Source of the DNA: Flammeovirgaceae bacterium BBD 1991-12
GTDB lineage: Bacteria > Bacteroidota > Bacteroidia > Cytophagales > Cyclobacteriaceae
DNA length: 64,000 nucleotides
NCBI GenBank assembly: GCA_001657315.1
Contig: LYSV01000010.1
Span: 54,199 to 118,198, forward strand
Direction of reading: 5' to 3'
Below the pieces are notes generated by a model, which saw only the letters and a list, made by a program, of their open reading frames with translations, searched no databases and was not told the origin of the DNA. How positions within the stretch are numbered: the first letter of the stretch is position 1; the number at the start of each line of letters is the position of its first letter. Made by a program: the position numbers and the translations under genes. Below are positions 19,968 through 31,151 of this stretch, piece by piece.

Positions 19968-20705
19968 ATGAAAATATTGGTGTGCATTACTCACGTTCCG
20001 GATACTACGTCCAGGATAGCTTTTACAGATGGAGATAGGAAGTTTGATTCAAACGGGGTGCAGTTTATCATTGGCCCCTATGATGATTATGCGTTGGCGA
20101 GAGCTGTTGAATTAAAAGAGCAGCTGGGGGGGACCATCACTGTCCTGAACGTAGGGGGGGCGGAGACGGAGCCTACCATACGGAAGGCACTGGCGATAGG
20201 GGCGGATGATGCCATCCGTGTGAATGCTGAACCAACAGACTCTTATTTTGTTGCCGCACAAATTGCCGAGCAGTCCCGGGACAAGGGATACGACCTTATT
20301 TTAATGGGTAGGGAGTCCATTGACTTCAACGGTGGTATGGTGCATGGCATGGTAGGTGAGATGCTGGGGATACCTTCCATCTCACCTGTGATGACACTGG
20401 ATATTGAGGGAGATACCGCTAAGATGGCCCGTGAAATAGAAGGGGGCAAGGAGTACCTCGAAGTGAAAATGCCTTTTGTTGCCGGTTGTCAGGAGCCTAT
20501 TGCCGAGTGGAAAATACCCAATATGAGAGGGATCATGTCCGCACGTACAAAGCCGCTGAATGTGGTAGAGCCGGCAGGCAATGATGAGAACACACAACTC
20601 GGACAGTTTGAGTTGCCACCTGCCAAGGGATCCGTAAAAATGATTGATCCTGATAATGTATCAGAATTAGTGGATCTGTTGAAAAATGAGGCCAAAGTAA
20701 TTTAA
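19968..20705 (+). CDS. etfB: Electron transfer flavoprotein subunit beta
   Basis: MKILVCITHVPDT...; ETF beta pattern; adjacent to etfA. Confidence 0.95.
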   Translation: MKILVCITHVPDTTSRIAFTDGDRKFDSNGVQFIIGPYDDYALARAVELKEQLGGTITVLNVGGAETEPTIRKALAIGADDAIRVNAEPTDSYFVAAQIAEQSRDKGYDLILMGRESIDFNGGMVHGMVGEMLGIPSISPVMTLDIEGDTAKMAREIEGGKEYLEVKMPFVAGCQEPIAEWKIPNMRGIMSARTKPLNVVEPAGNDENTQLGQFELPPAKGSVKMIDPDNVSELVDLLKNEAKVI

Positions 20706-20730
20706 AACAAGAGGGGATAAAAGATAGAAA

Positions 20731-21687
20731 ATGACGATATTAGTTTTTGTAGAGAGCGCCGAAGGTAAAGTAAAAAAGACGTCCGTGGAAGCTGTAGCCT
20801 ATGCTGCGGCTATGGGTGGGGAAGTTGTGGCGCTGGCAATGGGTAACGAAGCGGAAACCACAGAGCTTGAGAACCTTGGGAAGTATGGTGCAGGTAAAGT
20901 ATTGCAGGTGGCGGATGAAAGATTGGATCAGGGTGTAATTCAGGCTTATTCCAATACGATAAGTCAGGCCATGGATTCTACTGGCGCTGATATTCTCGTA
21001 CTGGCTAACTCCTCTTTGGGCAATCCAGTCTCAGCCCGTGTGGCCATAAAGCAGGATGCCAGTCTGGTGTCGAATGTTACCGAGCTGCCGGACACCTCTG
21101 CAGGATTTAAAGTAAAAAGAAGCATATACACCGGCAAGGCATTTGCCAATGTGGAATTGACCAAAGCCAAAAAAATACTGGCCATCAAGAAGAATGCAGC
21201 GGAAATAAAGGAAACAGGTCAACCCGTGAGTGTTGAGAAGTTTGAGGCCAACCTGAGTGATGACGATTTTGGGGCAAAAATCACAGGTGTGGACAAAGCA
21301 ACCGGAGAAATTTTGCTACCTGAAGCAGAAATTGTAGTTTCGGGAGGCAGAGGGTTAAAAGGACCTGAAAACTGGGGTATGATAGAGGACCTTGCAAAGG
21401 AACTGGAGGCAGCAACTGGTTGTAGTAAGCCCGTTTCCGATGTGGGATGGCGACCACATCATGAGCACGTAGGTCAGACAGGGGTAAAAGTGAGCCCTCA
21501 GTTGTACATTGCCGTAGGTATTTCAGGTGCAATTCAACATTTGGCGGGTGTGAACAGTTCTAAATATATTGTGGTCATTAACAAGGACGCAGAGGCCCCC
21601 TTCTTTAAGGCTGCCGACTACGGCATAGCTGGGGACGCATTTGATGTGGTTCCAAAATTGACTGAGGCGTTAAAGGCAGCAAAATAG
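20731..21687 (+). CDS. etfA: Electron transfer flavoprotein subunit alpha
   Basis: C-terminal FAD motif VVSGGRGLKGPENW, GQTGVKVSPQLYIAVGISGAIQHLAG. Confidence 0.96.
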   Translation: MTILVFVESAEGKVKKTSVEAVAYAAAMGGEVVALAMGNEAETTELENLGKYGAGKVLQVADERLDQGVIQAYSNTISQAMDSTGADILVLANSSLGNPVSARVAIKQDASLVSNVTELPDTSAGFKVKRSIYTGKAFANVELTKAKKILAIKKNAAEIKETGQPVSVEKFEANLSDDDFGAKITGVDKATGEILLPEAEIVVSGGRGLKGPENWGMIEDLAKELEAATGCSKPVSDVGWRPHHEHVGQTGVKVSPQLYIAVGISGAIQHLAGVNSSKYIVVINKDAEAPFFKAADYGIAGDAFDVVPKLTEALKAAK

Positions 21688-21690
21688 TCT

Positions 21691-22290
21691 GTGGATAAGA
21701 TAAAACTTGAAATATTAGGTCTCTCATCGAGCCAGTCGCAATCGGGTTCGTTCGCTTTGGTACTGGGAGAAACTGATGGCAACCGCCGGTTACCCATTAT
21801 TATTGGTATGTTTGAAGCACAGGCCATTGCCATTGAGATCGAGAAGATCATTCCCAATCGTCCAATGACCCATGACCTGTTCAAATCATTTGCGCATAGC
21901 TTTGATTACAAGGTAGAGGAGATCATTATTTCCGACCTCAAGGAAGGGGTCTTTTTCGCCAAGATCATATGCAGCAATGGCAACAGATCCATAGAAATAG
22001 ATGCGCGTCCATCGGACGCTATTGCTATTGGTCTAAGGTTTGACTCTCCTATTTTTACCTATGAAGCTATACTGGCTGAAGCAGGTATTGTACTTACCGA
22101 TGAGAATGAAGATGAGATAGCCGAATTGAGAAGTGAGATCAAAGCCGAGAAAAAGCCTGTTTCCAAACAGGTGGAGGACCTTAAGAACCAATCCGTTGAC
22201 CGGCTGAAGGATATGCTCAATGACGCCATTGAGAATGAGGACTACGAAAAAGCCGCCAAAATAAGAGACGAACTGAGCAAGCGCAATTAA
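21691..22290 (+). CDS. Bifunctional nuclease (DUF151/BFN) family protein with C-terminal UVR-like motif
   Basis: GTG start; LVLGETDGNRRLPIIIGMFEAQAIAIEIE; C-terminus DAIENEDYEKAAKIRDEL. Confidence 0.88.
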   Translation: MDKIKLEILGLSSSQSQSGSFALVLGETDGNRRLPIIIGMFEAQAIAIEIEKIIPNRPMTHDLFKSFAHSFDYKVEEIIISDLKEGVFFAKIICSNGNRSIEIDARPSDAIAIGLRFDSPIFTYEAILAEAGIVLTDENEDEIAELRSEIKAEKKPVSKQVEDLKNQSVDRLKDMLNDAIENEDYEKAAKIRDELSKRN

Positions 22291-22311
22291 CGTCTACGGG
22301 CTTTTTCATCA

Positions 22312-23598
22312 ATGGACTATCTCAGAGGACTTATCGGGCTTGCTTTTCTGGTAGGGGTAGCCTTTCTATTATCATATAACAGGAAAAAAGTAGACTGGAG
22401 ACTGGTCTTTGTGGGCATACTGCTGCAGGTCATTTTCGGTCTTCTGATCACTAAGGTGGATTTTGTGACCCAGGGATTCGACTGGGTCAGTGAAAAATTT
22501 GTAAAGTTCCTTAGCTTTTCCACTGATGGGGCGAAGTTCCTTTTTGGTGATCTGGCCACTGATAAGCTGGGATTCATATTTGCCATTCAGGTCCTGCCTA
22601 CAGTTATTTTTTTTTCCACCGTTTCAACAGGCCTGTATTACCTGGGGGTTTTGCAGAAGATCGTCTATGGTATTGCCTGGATCATGGCAAGGAGTATGCG
22701 GCTTAGCGGGGCAGAGAGCCTCTCAGCTGCCGGCAATATCTTTCTCGGTCAGACTGAAGCCCCCCTTTTGGTACGGCCCTTTGTAAAGAAAATGACCACC
22801 TCGGAGCTGATGTGCCTTATGACCGGGGGTATGGCTACCATAGCCGGGGGAGTACTGGCAGGCTATGTAGCGTTTCTCGGTGGGGATGACCCTGTGGAAA
22901 GAGCGAAATATGCAGCCTATCTGCTCAGTGCTTCCATTATGAATGCCCCTGCAGCTATTGTGTTGGCCAAAATTATCATGCCGGAGACTCACCCGGAAAA
23001 GATCGATACTGAACTGAAGGTGTCACAGGATTCCTTGGGGGTAAATCTTATCGATGCCCTGGCCCGGGGAGCTTCGGACGGACTCAAGCTGGCACTGAAT
23101 ATAGGCGCTATGCTCCTGGCTTTTATAGCCGTTATCTTCGCATTGAACTGGATATTGGTAGATGGCATCGGTTCATGGACAGGACTGAATGCCTATGTAG
23201 TGGAAAGTACGAACGGTGTGTTCACCGGCTTCTCCCTGGAGTATATCCTTGGGCAGATATTCAGAATATTTGCGTTCGTTATGGGGGTAGACTGGCATGA
23301 AGCCATAAGAGTGGGAAGTCTGCTCGGGCAGAAGGTCGTTATCAATGAATTTGTGGCCTACCTGAGCCTGGCGGAATTCAAACAGGCAGGTGTGCTTAGT
23401 GAAAAAGCGGTGGTCATTTCCACCTATGCTCTTTGTGGGTTTGCCAACTTCAGCTCCATAGCCATACAGATCGGCGGTATAGGAGGTATGGCCCCAAGCC
23501 GGCAAAGTGACCTGTCTCGTCTGGGTATGAAGGCTCTTTTCGCAGCTACCCTTGCCACTATGATGACAGCTACGATAGCGGGAGCCCTTTTTGGTTAA
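22312..23598 (+). CDS. nupC: NupC/CNT family nucleoside transporter
   Basis: GNIFLGQTEAPLLVRPF; YALCGFANFSSIAIQIGGIG. Confidence 0.93.
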   Translation: MDYLRGLIGLAFLVGVAFLLSYNRKKVDWRLVFVGILLQVIFGLLITKVDFVTQGFDWVSEKFVKFLSFSTDGAKFLFGDLATDKLGFIFAIQVLPTVIFFSTVSTGLYYLGVLQKIVYGIAWIMARSMRLSGAESLSAAGNIFLGQTEAPLLVRPFVKKMTTSELMCLMTGGMATIAGGVLAGYVAFLGGDDPVERAKYAAYLLSASIMNAPAAIVLAKIIMPETHPEKIDTELKVSQDSLGVNLIDALARGASDGLKLALNIGAMLLAFIAVIFALNWILVDGIGSWTGLNAYVVESTNGVFTGFSLEYILGQIFRIFAFVMGVDWHEAIRVGSLLGQKVVINEFVAYLSLAEFKQAGVLSEKAVVISTYALCGFANFSSIAIQIGGIGGMAPSRQSDLSRLGMKALFAATLATMMTATIAGALFG

Positions 23599-23645
23599 CA
23601 ACTTCCATGACCTTTTGCCAACGACGTTCCCTCTGGAAACAAAAA

Positions 23646-23672
23646 ATCCCCTGGAGCCTGGCCCCAGGGGAT
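23646..23672 (+). terminator. Terminator-like hairpin after nupC
   Basis: ATCCCCTGG-agcctggcc-CCAGGGGAT. Confidence 0.55.
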
Positions 23673-23998
23673 AATTCGTGTCTATAGTTGGCTTTAATGG
23701 ATATAATTATACATACAGCTTTTCATACGCTGAACACCGTGTCGGTCAAAATACGCTCACGCCGGTCAGTGACCATAACAGGGGATAAAATGTTATGACC
23801 ACTTTAGGAGATCCGGTTGACATCCCAACTATCGCATAATAATTCTTATCTGCCCTTAACTGGTTCTGCAACCAAAAAGACTTCCACCCTGTCTTGAAAA
23901 GGGGGGTACATAATGGTTTTAATGTTTGCAAGACCAGAAAAGGACCAGTGGGGTGGGATTGTGCATCGGCAATAACAAATGATACCCAGCATAGGAAC

Positions 23999-26587
23999 AT
24001 GGTTTTATTTGACGCGTGGAATAACCGGATCAGCAGACATTTTTTTATCCTGTATAAACGACTGCCCCTTATCCTCATATTGATCATCGCAATGGCATTT
24101 TTTTATACTTCTGCTGTGGCACAATGGGAAAAAATATCACCGCAGAGTGAGGTATTGTACGGCTCGCACAGATTGATCAATCCGGAGAATACAGATGTTT
24201 ATTATGCGTTGGGCGTACAGATGGTAACATCCAATGATGCCGGTGTTACCTGGACAATTTCCGGGGACAATGGATTGGCGGTAAATGAAGATCTGTTACC
24301 GATAAGCGTGGCGTACGACCTGGATTTTCCGAGTGTTGAAACAGGTTATCTGGTAAAACGCAACCGGATCTACAAGACAGTGGATGGTAATCTTTCATGG
24401 ACCTTGCAGCTTGAGCTGGATCCTAAAAACAGTTTATCAGACAGCCCTTATTTCAACGCTGTCGATTTCGCAAATGACAATGTGGGCCTTGCCGTCGGTA
24501 CCTATGACAAGATCTTTAAAACCGTGAATGGCGGTGATACGTGGGAGGAGCTTAGCTGGACTGCTTCCATTACCCCCTTTGTTTCCTATACAGATGTGAT
24601 TTTTCTCACACCGTCGGTGGGATATGTTGCAGGTTATCAGGCTCCGGACCGGTGGACCAATTTTGCATTTCAATATATTATCAAAAAGACCAGTGACGGT
24701 GGAGCAACATGGACCACGGAAACACTAAGTTTTACTCAGGATCACCGGGAGCCACGTCTGCAGTTTTTGGATGAACAGACCGGTTATCTGGCCCTCACCA
24801 GATCACAGAGCCTGAGTGACCGGCTTTTTAAAACAGAGGATGGAGGCGAAAACTGGAACGAGGTGTCTGTACCGGCAGCTTTCAGGCAGAATGATATGGA
24901 GTGGGTCTCTGTCAATAAGGGATTTATGATCGGTAATGAAAACAGTTCCGGGGAAGATATTCTTTTGACAACCACTGACGGTGGGCTGAATTGGGAAGCA
25001 TCTTTTGTTGGTGAAGGACTCTCTTTGGAGAACATTACTTTCAACTCGACAGAAAATGGTGTCATTTCAGGTAGGGGAGGGGAGCTTCTCATCACACAGG
25101 ACGGTGGGGCTACATGGGAAACCCGGTTCCGGCCTTCTTTGCAATTCAGGGCTACCGCTGTCCGCGGAAATGAAATATTTTCATTGTCGGATAAAGGTTT
25201 GGTCCACAGTACCAATAATGGATTGAACTGGTCTGTGATCAATGATTCCTCCCCTTTCAATGCCATGACCCATATTGAGGTGCTTTCCAACGGGGAGTTG
25301 GTTTTCTTGCCCTTCTTTTGGGGCATAGTGTACCTTTCTACTGATGGTGGAAAAACGATAAGCCCTGTTTCTTCTATGTTGATCAATTCAGGTGCCAGCC
25401 CGATGGCGGTCATTGAGAACAGGATATTCTACGCGGGTACGGAGCCCTCTTCAAGACAGCTCTTACTACGTGTCAGTACTGATCTGGGCCTCAACTGGCA
25501 GGAAAATGCGGTGGGCACTACGGAATCTGCCATTGCCATGTCCGTAATAGATGATCAATCGATAGTAATAAGCACTCCCCGTAGCATACACAGGTCGGTG
25601 GATGGTGGACAGACATGGCAAGTGATCAGTACTTTTCCCCAAGAAGTAGTCATGATCAGGAGTCAGTTTATCAGTGCAGAAGCGGGCCTTGTTGTTCTGG
25701 AGCCTACCGGGCAGGTACTCAGAACCATGGATGGGGGAGGCCATTGGGAAGAGGTGACCTTTTCGCCGGACAAGGTGGTAGAGATCAACGAATTTCTTTT
25801 CCTTGACAATAATGTAGGTTATGCATCCGGTGCTGCAAGGGAAACCCATGAGATAGTAGGTCAGGCTGCCATTTGGAGAACGGATGACGGTGGCATAACG
25901 TGGGAGGAAGAAGTGATCCCGGAGGGCATTTACACTAATTTAATTGACCTGACAGTATCCGGATCCGGAATATTTGCCACCGGAGGCTATGGACATATGC
26001 TGAAAAGAAGTGTAGCGGCTGCAGTTCAGGAGCCTCCCGTGGTTGTTAATCCTATTCAGGACCGGGTGGTCAATGAGGGTTTCGAAAAAGAAACAGTGGA
26101 TCTGACCGGAGTATTCGGCGACCCCAATGGTGATGCACTCCGCTTTTCCGTTGTTTCCAGTGACGAGAGTATCGCCACAGCCGTTATCAATGACCATAGT
26201 CTTGTACTGACCGAACAGGGCATCGGCACTGTCCTGATCACCGTGACTGCTTCCGATGGTTTTGGCGGATCAGTGGATAACGCTTTTAAAATGTTGATCA
26301 ACGCAAATGAAACCATCACGGATATTGACGATGTCCTTAATAATCCGGCGATAAAAGTTTTCCCCAACCCTATATTGGATGAGTTAAATATCCATTCCGA
26401 TCACTTCGCAGAAGGTGACCCTGCTTTCAATTTTATGGATGCCACGGGAAGGTCCATATCTTTCTCGATATACCAAAAGGCCTCTGGCAAGTATGTACTT
26501 TATACCGGGGATCTGAAAAAGGGAGTTTATCTGTTGGAGATCCTCTATCCCGGTATGAGGGTGGTAAGGCGTGTGGTGAAGTTTTGA
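23999..26587 (+). CDS. Secreted YCF48/BNR-repeat beta-propeller protein with T9SS type A sorting domain
   Basis: Repeated TxDGGxxW motifs; C-terminal IKVFPNPILDELNI...GVYLLEI...RRVVKF; start placed before signal-like segment. Confidence 0.85.
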   Translation: MVLFDAWNNRISRHFFILYKRLPLILILIIAMAFFYTSAVAQWEKISPQSEVLYGSHRLINPENTDVYYALGVQMVTSNDAGVTWTISGDNGLAVNEDLLPISVAYDLDFPSVETGYLVKRNRIYKTVDGNLSWTLQLELDPKNSLSDSPYFNAVDFANDNVGLAVGTYDKIFKTVNGGDTWEELSWTASITPFVSYTDVIFLTPSVGYVAGYQAPDRWTNFAFQYIIKKTSDGGATWTTETLSFTQDHREPRLQFLDEQTGYLALTRSQSLSDRLFKTEDGGENWNEVSVPAAFRQNDMEWVSVNKGFMIGNENSSGEDILLTTTDGGLNWEASFVGEGLSLENITFNSTENGVISGRGGELLITQDGGATWETRFRPSLQFRATAVRGNEIFSLSDKGLVHSTNNGLNWSVINDSSPFNAMTHIEVLSNGELVFLPFFWGIVYLSTDGGKTISPVSSMLINSGASPMAVIENRIFYAGTEPSSRQLLLRVSTDLGLNWQENAVGTTESAIAMSVIDDQSIVISTPRSIHRSVDGGQTWQVISTFPQEVVMIRSQFISAEAGLVVLEPTGQVLRTMDGGGHWEEVTFSPDKVVEINEFLFLDNNVGYASGAARETHEIVGQAAIWRTDDGGITWEEEVIPEGIYTNLIDLTVSGSGIFATGGYGHMLKRSVAAAVQEPPVVVNPIQDRVVNEGFEKETVDLTGVFGDPNGDALRFSVVSSDESIATAVINDHSLVLTEQGIGTVLITVTASDGFGGSVDNAFKMLINANETITDIDDVLNNPAIKVFPNPILDELNIHSDHFAEGDPAFNFMDATGRSISFSIYQKASGKYVLYTGDLKKGVYLLEILYPGMRVVRRVVKF

Positions 26588-26629
26588 GGGTATTTGATAT
26601 GGGCTGACTTTAGACCTATAGAGGTAGAA

Positions 26630-26663
26630 AAAAGGCTGATCCACAATGGAACAGCCTCTTTTT
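26630..26663. terminator. Bidirectional terminator hairpin
   Basis: AAAAGGCTG...CAGCCTCTTTTT between convergent genes. Confidence 0.6.
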
Positions 26664-26683
26664 ATCGATATTTTTCAGGATTG

Positions 26684-28327
26684 TTATTGATTCAGGACCG
26701 TAGTGAATTCAGTTACATTGTATGCAGGCAACTCCGAGCCAAACGACGATTCTATAAGGTCCATTATATTATTGGCCAGTATGGCGTGTCCTACCGGATT
26801 CGGGTGAATTCCATCTGTGGAGAATACACCGGCAGGAGTAAAGTCAGGACTGTATGCAAAACCGTCAGCTTCTATGCCACCATTTACTGCTATTGAGGTA
26901 AAGAAGGCATTGGCATCGTACATGACCAGTCCATCGTAGGTATCCGCTACACTTGATATTTTTGTGTTAAAAGCAGTTATCCTACTGAGTAGTAATCCAA
27001 TTTCATCAGTAGTGAGTGTAAAACTATCTTCCAAAGGAACTCCCACACCAATGACCGAGGCAGGATTATCGGGATCAGCCAGTGTTCCCAATACGCTTCC
27101 TGCTGACAGTGTAAGGATTTCGGCTGGCAGGCCAAATTGCTCTAAATTGGTATCCTCCTGAGCAGATTTTAACTGACGGGCTTGTACCAATGGAGTCAGA
27201 GCAGCTAATTCCGCTTCGGTTATTTCATCCAATGCCAATAACGTATTAAGACCAACTGTAATGTCTGTAAGCTGGTCATCAACTACAACCACAGGATTGT
27301 TTCCGGCAGAGAAACTGACCTTCCGATACTCCGCTTCGTTAGTAGTGATAGCAGCCGCACCGAGTGCCGGATTGGTCAGGGCATCCAGGATCGCATTGTA
27401 ACCAGCATATCCGGCGTTGAAAACATCTGCTGTAGCCTGGTCCATGGGGATAGCATTCCATTGAACGGCCTGGAAAAATGGTACCAAAGTGACATTAGGG
27501 ACATTGAGAATGACACCCTTTAAGTCGGGAAAGTTTCCAAAGAAGGCTGCCATTGCTCCATCGATTGTAGCATTAAAACTGGTGGTGCTAACAAGAGCAT
27601 TTGGTGTGGCATCCAATGTCGGATCCGGCATGCCTGTACCATCTATTCCAATGGGACCCACACCACCTCCGGTAGCCCACACGAGGGCGTCATTGTTGCC
27701 TAACCAAAAAGTCATAAATGTGGGCTGTTTTGCCAAGGCCTGTTCCAGAACGGAGGTGGTACTTGGGTCAATTGCAAAACGAGTATAAAATGGATTGAGA
27801 GTTCCGTATCCGTTAATCGTTAGTTCAATAAGTCTCATTCCTGGAAGGCCGAGATTATTTATACTTGCCGGGTCTTCCACCATATTTAATGGATCTGCCG
27901 AAGTAGTTGGTGACGGACCCGGAATGCTTAGATCCAGAAAAAACCGACCAAATTGAGCAGCACCAGGATCAAACGCATTTTCCAGATCATTTAGGCTTAC
28001 ATTAAACCCGTTGGCACTGTTGATATCCGGTAAGTTAAAAACACCTCCTCCGGCCAGGGCGAACCTTGCTGCCATTAAATTTGGAAATGAACTTTGCTGT
28101 CCTCGGGTATACAGGGCGCCATCCATTAATCCCGCTGTCAATGAATTACCCAGAGAGATATAGGTGCCAAAGTCGGCATTCCCGGCTGAGCCTGTCAATG
28201 GCCCCGGGTCAGTTGGCAGAGGGTTATCCTCTTTTCTATCCTCGATCAGATCATCTTCAGAGTCACATGCACTGAAAATGACTGTAATGCTCAGCAATGC
28301 TATAAGTATGCTATATATCCTTTTCAT
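26684..28327 (-). CDS. SGNH/GDSL-like hydrolase lipoprotein
   Basis: Lipobox VIFSAC; ISLGNSLTAG block I, WLGNNDALVWA block III, DGIHPNPVGHAI block V. Confidence 0.85.
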   Translation of the reverse strand: MKRIYSILIALLSITVIFSACDSEDDLIEDRKEDNPLPTDPGPLTGSAGNADFGTYISLGNSLTAGLMDGALYTRGQQSSFPNLMAARFALAGGGVFNLPDINSANGFNVSLNDLENAFDPGAAQFGRFFLDLSIPGPSPTTSADPLNMVEDPASINNLGLPGMRLIELTINGYGTLNPFYTRFAIDPSTTSVLEQALAKQPTFMTFWLGNNDALVWATGGGVGPIGIDGTGMPDPTLDATPNALVSTTSFNATIDGAMAAFFGNFPDLKGVILNVPNVTLVPFFQAVQWNAIPMDQATADVFNAGYAGYNAILDALTNPALGAAAITTNEAEYRKVSFSAGNNPVVVVDDQLTDITVGLNTLLALDEITEAELAALTPLVQARQLKSAQEDTNLEQFGLPAEILTLSAGSVLGTLADPDNPASVIGVGVPLEDSFTLTTDEIGLLLSRITAFNTKISSVADTYDGLVMYDANAFFTSIAVNGGIEADGFAYSPDFTPAGVFSTDGIHPNPVGHAILANNIMDLIESSFGSELPAYNVTEFTTVLNQ

Positions 28328-28346
28328 GTTTTTCCGATGTCTTGAG

Positions 28347-31151
28347 TTAATTTAAGAATTCATCAAAAGTGATGGAAATGTAGTAGAGGGCTCCTAGTCT
28401 TGGGTTACCAAAGGAAGTCGTATAACGCTCATTCAAAATATTGGATCCACCTAATTTAACAATTGACTTAAGATCCGTCAATTTGTAACTCACTTGTGCG
28501 TCCAGGGTTCCAAAAGCTGGAATGACCCCCTGACCAATAGCAGATTCCCAAAGAAAGGCGTCCTGCCATCTGTACACAATATTGAATCCCAGGTTATCCG
28601 TTACCTTCCTATTGGATACCTTGATGTTGAACCTTGTTTCCGGAGTGTTGAACTGAGCCAAAAAACCATTTTCCCTCAGCTGGTCTTCATCCAGTAGTTT
28701 GTTGTAGGAAAAGTTACCACCTATACTGTATCCTCTTGGTAATGAATACTCCGCACCTATGGCAAACCCCTGAGCATCGACCGTTTCACCGGAATTGACG
28801 TCGAAGCCGTATCTTTGACCCGTAATAGATTCGTTTACCAGAGCGTCACGGTCAGCCTGCCGGTTATCTGTGGTGCCGGCATACAAAGGAGTCTGCCCTG
28901 ATGCGTTCACATCATTAACGTTGGCCTGCGTTAGATCGATCTCTGTAATGAAGTCATTGTATCTGCTAAAATAATAATAAGCGTCAATAAGCAGTTTATT
29001 TGCAACCAGCCCCTTGTAACCTACTTCATAAGTATTCACTTTTTCGGTTTCAAAATCAAAGTCTGTCCATTGTACCAGATCATTGACATTTCCGGAAGCT
29101 CTGGCAGCGGCTACACTTTCCGTGGTGTAAACAGGATTCGTTCTGAAAAAGAACTGATCAACAAGTTCTTCATTACTACCTACCAATCTTCTGGTCGTCA
29201 CATCAAGATTGATGAACTGATCCTGCGTAGTAGGTATACGGAAACCACGCTGGAAGGAAGCCCGGAAGTTATGATTGCCACCGGCGGTAAATACCCCGGA
29301 AATACGGGGTGAGAACTGGCCGTCAAAGTTTTCATTTTTGTCATAACGGATAGATCCTGTCAGGTCCAGCCGGTCATCCAGTAGTCGTTTGGTGATCTGC
29401 GCATAGCTGCCCCATTCTGTATAGGAGAATTCATCTCCGGTATCTATGCTTTCAAGGGCAAACAGAGTGCCACCAGACTCCAGGTTATACTGTCTGAAAT
29501 TGGCACCCACTACAATTTCGGCCCAATCGATCTGGTCGGAGAAGTTGTACATCCCTTCGAAGTGATTCAGGCTGGTTTCATCCAGAAACTGTGCACCACC
29601 TTCGGAAATAGGGGTATTCCGCAATCTGTCAAACAGTGTATTATATTCAGCACTACCCACTTCCAATCGGGCGGCTTCTGATGCCTGGTAAGCAGCTGCA
29701 TGCGCTTGATCAATGCTTGCTCCCTGGAGACGAGCTCCGGCAAATGTTTCAACATAAGCAGGTATTGACGTTTCGACATTCATTAATGTGGCCAATGTGT
29801 TGGCCGCATAACTATCTCCTGCATCTTCACGGGTAGTGTAGGCCCTTACGTAGAAATTACTACCTCTAAGTTCCAATTTCCCTGTCCATATGGAAAAATC
29901 ATCCAGTACGAAACGGTCATTTGCCGTGTACACCGTACTTCCAAATCCTATGTTATACTGTGCAATGGCTTCAATGTTATCGTTGATCCTGTAATGAAGC
30001 GCGCCACCCAACTTTAAACTTTCAGTTTCATTATCTACAAATTCACTTTCTGTAAAGCCCCTGACACTGAAGTTTCCTCTGGAATCAGTAGGTAAAAGTG
30101 CAGCAACAGCCTCAGGACCAAGTGCTCCTACATTCAGTACATTGTCACCATATATACTAACACCATTGTACGTCCTGACGTTATCCCTGTACCCTGGTAC
30201 ATCAGGATCAAATGCCCCGCTTCGTTCCACAATATCAGTTTGATCACGATAATCCACCGATCTCCAATCCTGTGCATTCAGCCAGCTTGCAGTTACCTTA
30301 AAGGCCAGTTTGTTGTTGAAGGCTTTGGCATATCGAAGCTGATAGCTCTGATAGGCCGACATATCGTCATCTTCCTCATCCACATGGTTAACACCTACCT
30401 GAGCCTGAACGGTCAGACCCTGATAGTCGAACGGGCTCTTGCTGTTCATAAGAATGATCCCCTGAATGGCATTGGGACCATAGAGAGCAGAGGCCGCCCC
30501 GGGTAGTATTTCCACACTTTCCAGATCCACATCACTGATCCCCACAATGTTCCCCACCGGAAAATTCAACCCTGGGGCCTGATTATCGATACCGTCGATC
30601 AACTGAACGGTACGGGTATTGCCATTGGCGCCAAAGCCTCTGGGATTAATGGAGCTGAAGGTCATACTTTGGGTACTTACATCGATACCCTTCAGTGTTT
30701 TTATCTGATCGTAAAAGTTAGGTGCAGCGGCCTCCCGGATGGCCCGGATGTCCATTTTTTCGATGGAAACCGGTGATTCAAGAATACTTTCCTCCACCCG
30801 CGATGCTGAAACCACTACCTCCTGACCCAACAGGGACTGTTCAGCCATGAATATTTCCAACCCTGAGGTAGCGTTGTTGCTTATTTCCAGCTCCTGGGTT
30901 TCAAAACCAATAAAGGAGAGTACCAGAGTAATGGGAGGGGCCTGATCCACTGACAGGTCAAAATTACCATCGGCGTCAGAGATAGTGCCCACTACCTTTC
31001 CCTTCACCACAATGTTGACGCCCGCCAGCGGCTCATTGGAACCATCGTCCAGCACTTTACCTGATATGGTAGTTCTCTGCGCATAGCTCAACATAAAAGA
31101 ACTACAGACACCAAGTAGTGCCAGAGCAACTTTTGTCAAGATCTTCTTCAT
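28347..31151 (-). CDS. TonB-dependent receptor with N-terminal carboxypeptidase-like domain
   Basis: ISGKVLDDGSNEPLAGVNIVVKG; plug domain; C-terminal beta strands ending in aromatic-rich sequence. Confidence 0.93.
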   Translation of the reverse strand: MKKILTKVALALLGVCSSFMLSYAQRTTISGKVLDDGSNEPLAGVNIVVKGKVVGTISDADGNFDLSVDQAPPITLVLSFIGFETQELEISNNATSGLEIFMAEQSLLGQEVVVSASRVEESILESPVSIEKMDIRAIREAAAPNFYDQIKTLKGIDVSTQSMTFSSINPRGFGANGNTRTVQLIDGIDNQAPGLNFPVGNIVGISDVDLESVEILPGAASALYGPNAIQGIILMNSKSPFDYQGLTVQAQVGVNHVDEEDDDMSAYQSYQLRYAKAFNNKLAFKVTASWLNAQDWRSVDYRDQTDIVERSGAFDPDVPGYRDNVRTYNGVSIYGDNVLNVGALGPEAVAALLPTDSRGNFSVRGFTESEFVDNETESLKLGGALHYRINDNIEAIAQYNIGFGSTVYTANDRFVLDDFSIWTGKLELRGSNFYVRAYTTREDAGDSYAANTLATLMNVETSIPAYVETFAGARLQGASIDQAHAAAYQASEAARLEVGSAEYNTLFDRLRNTPISEGGAQFLDETSLNHFEGMYNFSDQIDWAEIVVGANFRQYNLESGGTLFALESIDTGDEFSYTEWGSYAQITKRLLDDRLDLTGSIRYDKNENFDGQFSPRISGVFTAGGNHNFRASFQRGFRIPTTQDQFINLDVTTRRLVGSNEELVDQFFFRTNPVYTTESVAAARASGNVNDLVQWTDFDFETEKVNTYEVGYKGLVANKLLIDAYYYFSRYNDFITEIDLTQANVNDVNASGQTPLYAGTTDNRQADRDALVNESITGQRYGFDVNSGETVDAQGFAIGAEYSLPRGYSIGGNFSYNKLLDEDQLRENGFLAQFNTPETRFNIKVSNRKVTDNLGFNIVYRWQDAFLWESAIGQGVIPAFGTLDAQVSYKLTDLKSIVKLGGSNILNERYTTSFGNPRLGALYYISITFDEFLN

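Noticed and set aside
24784-25413. 209-aa minus-strand ORF opposite the YCF48/BNR protein
   Set aside because: Antisense to a clear repeat-protein CDS; proline/serine-rich shadow translation.
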